Below are positions 42,606 to 45,221 of a stretch of 45,221 nucleotides of DNA, piece by piece. The notes under the pieces were generated by a model. It saw nothing but the letters and a program-made list of their open reading frames with translations, searched no databases and was not told the origin of the DNA. Position 1 is the first letter of the stretch. Each line of letters starts with the position of its first letter. Source of the DNA: an uncultured Porphyromonadaceae bacterium (GTDB lineage: Bacteria; Bacteroidota; Bacteroidia; Bacteroidales; Muribaculaceae); NCBI GenBank assembly GCA_947073495.1, contig CAMTMX010000015.1, forward strand, positions 1 through 45,221, in the 5' to 3' direction. The translations under genes were made by a program, and so were the position numbers.

Positions 42606-43490
42606 ATGGCTAAACGTAAAAGATATAATAGAAAAAAACATAATGTAACAACTTATGCGCTTTTTCTATTGGCAATCATCGCAGGGCTGACCGGTTGGAA
42701 CGGTTGCTCCGAAACCACAGTGGCTCATGAAACAGAAATCCCGGAAACTCCGACTCCTGATCCGGGTAATCCTGACGGCAGTGAAACAAAAAAACACTAC
42801 CCCGGACTTGAAACTGTCACTCTCCCTGACGCATTGCCTTCCCAAATAAAAGAATACGTCGGGTTTACCATCTCTTTCAATAAGGATAACGCCACCCCGA
42901 ATTATGTGGCGTGGGAACTTCTTGGAGAAGAGGTGAAGACTGATGTGGAACGTAGCGATAATTTCTGGACAGACCCCGATATCGAAGGGTGTCCTTCCAC
43001 AAAAGATTACACCCGTTCGGGATATGACCGTGGACACATGTGTCCTGCCGCCGACCAAAAATGGAGTCAGGAAGCAATGGACGACTGCTTTGTGATGGCA
43101 AACATTTGTCCGCAAGACCATAGTCTTAACGCCGGAGCGTGGAACACCCTTGAAAGCAAGGAGCGCCAATGGGCAAAGCGGGACTCGGCGATAATGATAA
43201 TCGCCGGACCGATTTATGAGACCTCTGACACAAAACGTATCGGAAACGCGGGAGTAAGGGTACCGGGAGCGTTTTTCAAAGTGCTCATGGCTCCCTATCT
43301 TGACCAGCCTCGCGGCATAGCATTCGTTTACCCCAACATGACTTCGCCCGGCAATATGCAGGACTACGCTATGAGTATCGACGACCTGGAGAAGATTCTC
43401 GGTTACGACTTCTTCCCTGCGTTGCCTGATGAAATAGAGGAAATGGTTGAGAAGACTTATTCGTTTAAGGAATGGAACAGTTCGAAGTAA
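42606..43490 (+). CDS. NUC1-type DNA/RNA non-specific endonuclease, probable lipoprotein
   Basis: Beta-beta-alpha-metal nuclease exported to the periplasm or cell surface. A basic N-terminus is followed by a hydrophobic helix and GWNGC (Cys34), a loose lipobox. The catalytic motif SGYDRGHMCPAAD (around residue 141, His as general base) and the metal-binding Asn in NICPQDHSLNAGAWNTLE are both intact. Length 294 is typical. The Pro/Thr-rich segment after the cysteine (ETPTPDPGNPDG) is a linker. Its 3' end overlaps mnmE by 19 nt, so mnmE is probably cotranscribed. Likely role is nucleic-acid scavenging; no immunity gene is seen. Confidence 0.9.
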   Translation: MAKRKRYNRKKHNVTTYALFLLAIIAGLTGWNGCSETTVAHETEIPETPTPDPGNPDGSETKKHYPGLETVTLPDALPSQIKEYVGFTISFNKDNATPNYVAWELLGEEVKTDVERSDNFWTDPDIEGCPSTKDYTRSGYDRGHMCPAADQKWSQEAMDDCFVMANICPQDHSLNAGAWNTLESKERQWAKRDSAIMIIAGPIYETSDTKRIGNAGVRVPGAFFKVLMAPYLDQPRGIAFVYPNMTSPGNMQDYAMSIDDLEKILGYDFFPALPDEIEEMVEKTYSFKEWNSSK

Positions 43491-45085
43491 ACACAATCGC
43501 GGCAATCTCTACTCCTGCCGGTGTGGGAGGTATTGCAGTGATCCGTGTGTCGGGTCCCGACGCGATCAGGATTGTAGATGGCGCATGGGGAGGGAAGTCG
43601 CTTGCCGAAGTTTCATCCCACACTGCACACTTAGGGAAATATATAGCTACAGATGGGAATATTCTCGATGAGGCGGTGGCAACAGTGTTCCGCTCTCCCG
43701 CATCTTTCACAGGAGAAGACACCATAGAGATTTCCGTCCATGGATCGCGCTGGATTCAGCGCGAAGTCTTGTCTGACCTTATCCGCAGAGGGGCACGCGC
43801 AGCCAATCCCGGAGAGTTTACACAACGTGCTTTTCTAAACGGGAAACTCGACCTTGCTCAAGCCGAAGGGATTGCCGACCTCATATCTTCATCATCAAGA
43901 GCGGCGCATGATCTTGCTCTGTCGCAGACTCGCGGACATTTTTCGCGCGAGTTTGAGGCATTGCGCGGCAAACTTGTGGAGTTTGCTTCTCTACTTGAAC
44001 TTGAACTCGATTTCTCGGAAGAAGACGTTGAATTTGCCGACCGCACAAACCTCCTGTCGCTCGCCAACGCGATCCTTACGAAAGTGAAGAGGCTCGCCTC
44101 TTCTTATTCGTCAGGCGCGGCAATCAAAGAGGGTGTGCCGGTGGTTATTGCAGGTGTGCCGAACGCCGGAAAATCGTCATTGCTCAATCTTCTCTTGGGC
44201 GACGACAAGGCGATTGTAAGCGACATTCCCGGAACCACCCGCGACACGATTGAAGACACACTCGAAATAGACGGTGTGCTCTACCGGTTTATCGACACCG
44301 CTGGACTCCGTACCACATCAGACGTTGTCGAAAACCTCGGCATCGAACGAGCCCGATCAAAAATGCAAGACGCCCGTATTGTAATATGGATAATTGACCC
44401 CACCTCCCACCTCCCCTATCAATACGAGGAATTAAACAGTTTCCTCACCGCCAAACCGGATGCCAAAGTAATCACCCTCCTCAATAAATCCGACCTCCAA
44501 TCCCCAAATCCGGACACACCCACCCCCGGCACGCAGCAAAGCGCCGACGAATCATGCACGCGCGGAGCTGTCTATATTCCGCAGCAAAGCGCCGACGAGC
44601 CAACAAATCAAAGCGAAAGCAAATCAGACCCGCGCGGAGCGGTCCATGTTCCGGAGCAAAGCGCCGACGAGCCAACAAATCAAAGCGAAAGCAAATCAGA
44701 CCCGCGCGGAGCTGTTCATGTTCTGGCGCAAAGCGCCAGTGAATTGCCGAGTCAAACCGCCGGCGAATTGCCGAATCAGATAAAATTCAGTGCAAAGACC
44801 GGGACAGGGCTTGACCGGCTCAAATCATGTCTGAACGATCTGACCTTTGGAGACATCAATCCCGACGCGGAACTGATAGTGACCAACGCCCGCCACTACG
44901 AAGCACTGACACGGGGAGCCGACGCACTGACAAGAGCGATTGAAGGCATACAGGCCGGACTCTCCGCTGACTTCATAGCCCAAGACGTACGGGAATCCCT
45001 CCACCACCTCGGCACCATAACCGGCACCATCACCCCCGACAACCTCCTCCACTCCATCTTCTCCTCCTTCTGCATCGGCAAGTAA
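43472..45085 (+). CDS. mnmE: tRNA modification GTPase MnmE, with repeat insertion
   Basis: With MnmG it makes the (carboxymethyl)aminomethyl modification at uridine 34 of certain tRNAs. The N-terminal tetrahydrofolate-binding domain starts TIAAISTPAGVGGIAVIR. The helical domain holds the G domain: G1 GVPNAGKSS (about residue 228), G2 GTTRD, G3 DTAGLR, G4 NKSD (residues 338-341), G5 SAK (residue 440). The C-terminal FCIGK carries the catalytic Cys. The protein is 537 residues, against about 455-460 usual, because about 95 residues separate G4 from G5 instead of about 20. This insert consists of 72-bp tandem repeats. All catalytic motifs are intact, so the enzyme is probably functional. Confidence 0.94.
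   Translation: MEQFEVNTIAAISTPAGVGGIAVIRVSGPDAIRIVDGAWGGKSLAEVSSHTAHLGKYIATDGNILDEAVATVFRSPASFTGEDTIEISVHGSRWIQREVLSDLIRRGARAANPGEFTQRAFLNGKLDLAQAEGIADLISSSSRAAHDLALSQTRGHFSREFEALRGKLVEFASLLELELDFSEEDVEFADRTNLLSLANAILTKVKRLASSYSSGAAIKEGVPVVIAGVPNAGKSSLLNLLLGDDKAIVSDIPGTTRDTIEDTLEIDGVLYRFIDTAGLRTTSDVVENLGIERARSKMQDARIVIWIIDPTSHLPYQYEELNSFLTAKPDAKVITLLNKSDLQSPNPDTPTPGTQQSADESCTRGAVYIPQQSADEPTNQSESKSDPRGAVHVPEQSADEPTNQSESKSDPRGAVHVLAQSASELPSQTAGELPNQIKFSAKTGTGLDRLKSCLNDLTFGDINPDAELIVTNARHYEALTRGADALTRAIEGIQAGLSADFIAQDVRESLHHLGTITGTITPDNLLHSIFSSFCIGK
44537..44752 (+). repeat. 72-bp tandem repeat array inside mnmE
   Basis: The marker CAAAGCGCC recurs at 44537, 44585, 44657 and 44729. Units starting at 44585 and 44657 are full 72-bp copies, nearly identical. 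The first is a 48-bp version lacking 24 bp, the last is partial and degenerate. Translated, each unit runs QSADEPTNQSESK then SDPRGAVHV. All lengths are multiples of three, so the frame is kept. Confidence 0.92.
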
Positions 45086-45092
45086 CTAATTG

Positions 45093-45117
45093 ACTATCAA
45101 TGCGTTATATTGATAGT
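45093..45117. terminator. hairpin just after mnmE
   Basis: ACTATCAAT (45093-45101) pairs perfectly with ATTGATAGT (45109-45117). There is no T tract, so it is more likely a 3'-end stabiliser than a terminator by itself. Confidence 0.45.
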
Positions 45118-45157
45118 AATTGACTGTTACTGAACGATAAAACATAACTCTTACAAG

Positions 45158-45196
45158 AACGCCTAATGCTGATAACTGTCAGTGTTAGGCGTTTTT
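45158..45196 (+). terminator. intrinsic terminator downstream of mnmE
   Basis: AACGCCTAA (45158-45166) pairs with TTAGGCGTT (45185-45193), an interrupted inner stem continues (TGA/TCA), and a T-run follows. Good terminator for the endonuclease-mnmE transcript. Confidence 0.82.
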
Positions 45197-45221
45197 ATGC
45201 ACTATTTTGTACGGATTTTGT

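Noticed and set aside
43026-43490. Secreted endonuclease as a toxin of a polymorphic-toxin or interbacterial system
   Set aside because: It has no secretion-marker domain, no adjacent immunity gene and a simple lipoprotein signal. A nucleic-acid-scavenging nuclease fits better.
1-45221. tRNA or rRNA genes
   Set aside because: No cloverleaf with a GTTCRA T-loop and CCA-end context, and no rRNA-like sequence, was noticed by eye on either strand. A tRNAscan run would settle this.

Overview
The window looks like a chromosomal segment from the order Bacteroidales, most likely a gut Muribaculaceae-type genome. This is inferred from gene content: Mfa1/Mfa2-type (type V) fimbrillins with Bacteroidales lipoprotein signals, families largely confined to Bacteroidota (DUF3078, DUF3575, DUF3868, DUF4199, DUF5106, DUF6048, DUF6452), and promoters of the Bacteroidota type (-33 TTG, about 20 nt, -7 TAnnTTTG). 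No rRNA, tRNA, CRISPR array or intact transposase was seen.

Layout. 1-4.6 kb is accessory: a fimbrillin-like lipoprotein, a shortened AlbA_2 gene, a 164-bp MITE-like element and an Mfa1-like pilin, all on the minus strand. 4.8-18.8 kb is mostly core: an MFS exporter, parE, coaD, an S41 protease, a DUF3078 outer-membrane protein with two unknown secreted proteins, an L-cysteine desulfidase-family protein, thymidine kinase, a DoxX-like protein, guanine deaminase, and rplU-rpmA. 19.4-32.8 kb is one large minus-strand fimbrial operon. It runs in transcription order from a strong promoter near 32.78 kb through a roughly 355-nt structured leader, DUF3575, DUF3868/OmpA-like, major pilin, Mfa2/FimB anchor, minor pilin, FISUMP-domain tip candidate, a large fimbrillin-like lipoprotein and a thioredoxin-like DUF5106 lipoprotein. 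33.4-37.7 kb is an oxalate-degradation cassette: formyl-CoA:oxalate CoA-transferase, oxalyl-CoA decarboxylase and an AEC-family permease. 37.9-45.1 kb holds DUF6048, DUF6452, a membrane-anchored GT2 glycosyltransferase, DUF4199, a divergent biotin synthase, a NUC1-type endonuclease lipoprotein, and mnmE carrying a tandem-repeat insertion.

How the genes work together. The fimbrial operon has anchor, stalk, minor/tip subunits and outer-membrane accessory proteins. Six fimbrillin-like lipoproteins across both loci share a T-R-(A/S) site 25-40 residues after the lipid cysteine, fitting protease-triggered donor-strand polymerisation, while the anchor lacks it. The oxalate genes form a full intracellular route from oxalate to formate and CO2.

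The most unusual items are: two related 164/165-bp elements with 24-27 bp terminal inverted repeats and apparent TA ends; a 72-bp tandem repeat inserted in frame between the G4 and G5 motifs of MnmE; a biotin synthase in which one expected [2Fe-2S] cysteine is serine and a new cysteine appears nearby; the long folded leader of the fimbrial operon; and several families of intergenic repeats and hairpins around the fimbrial genes.
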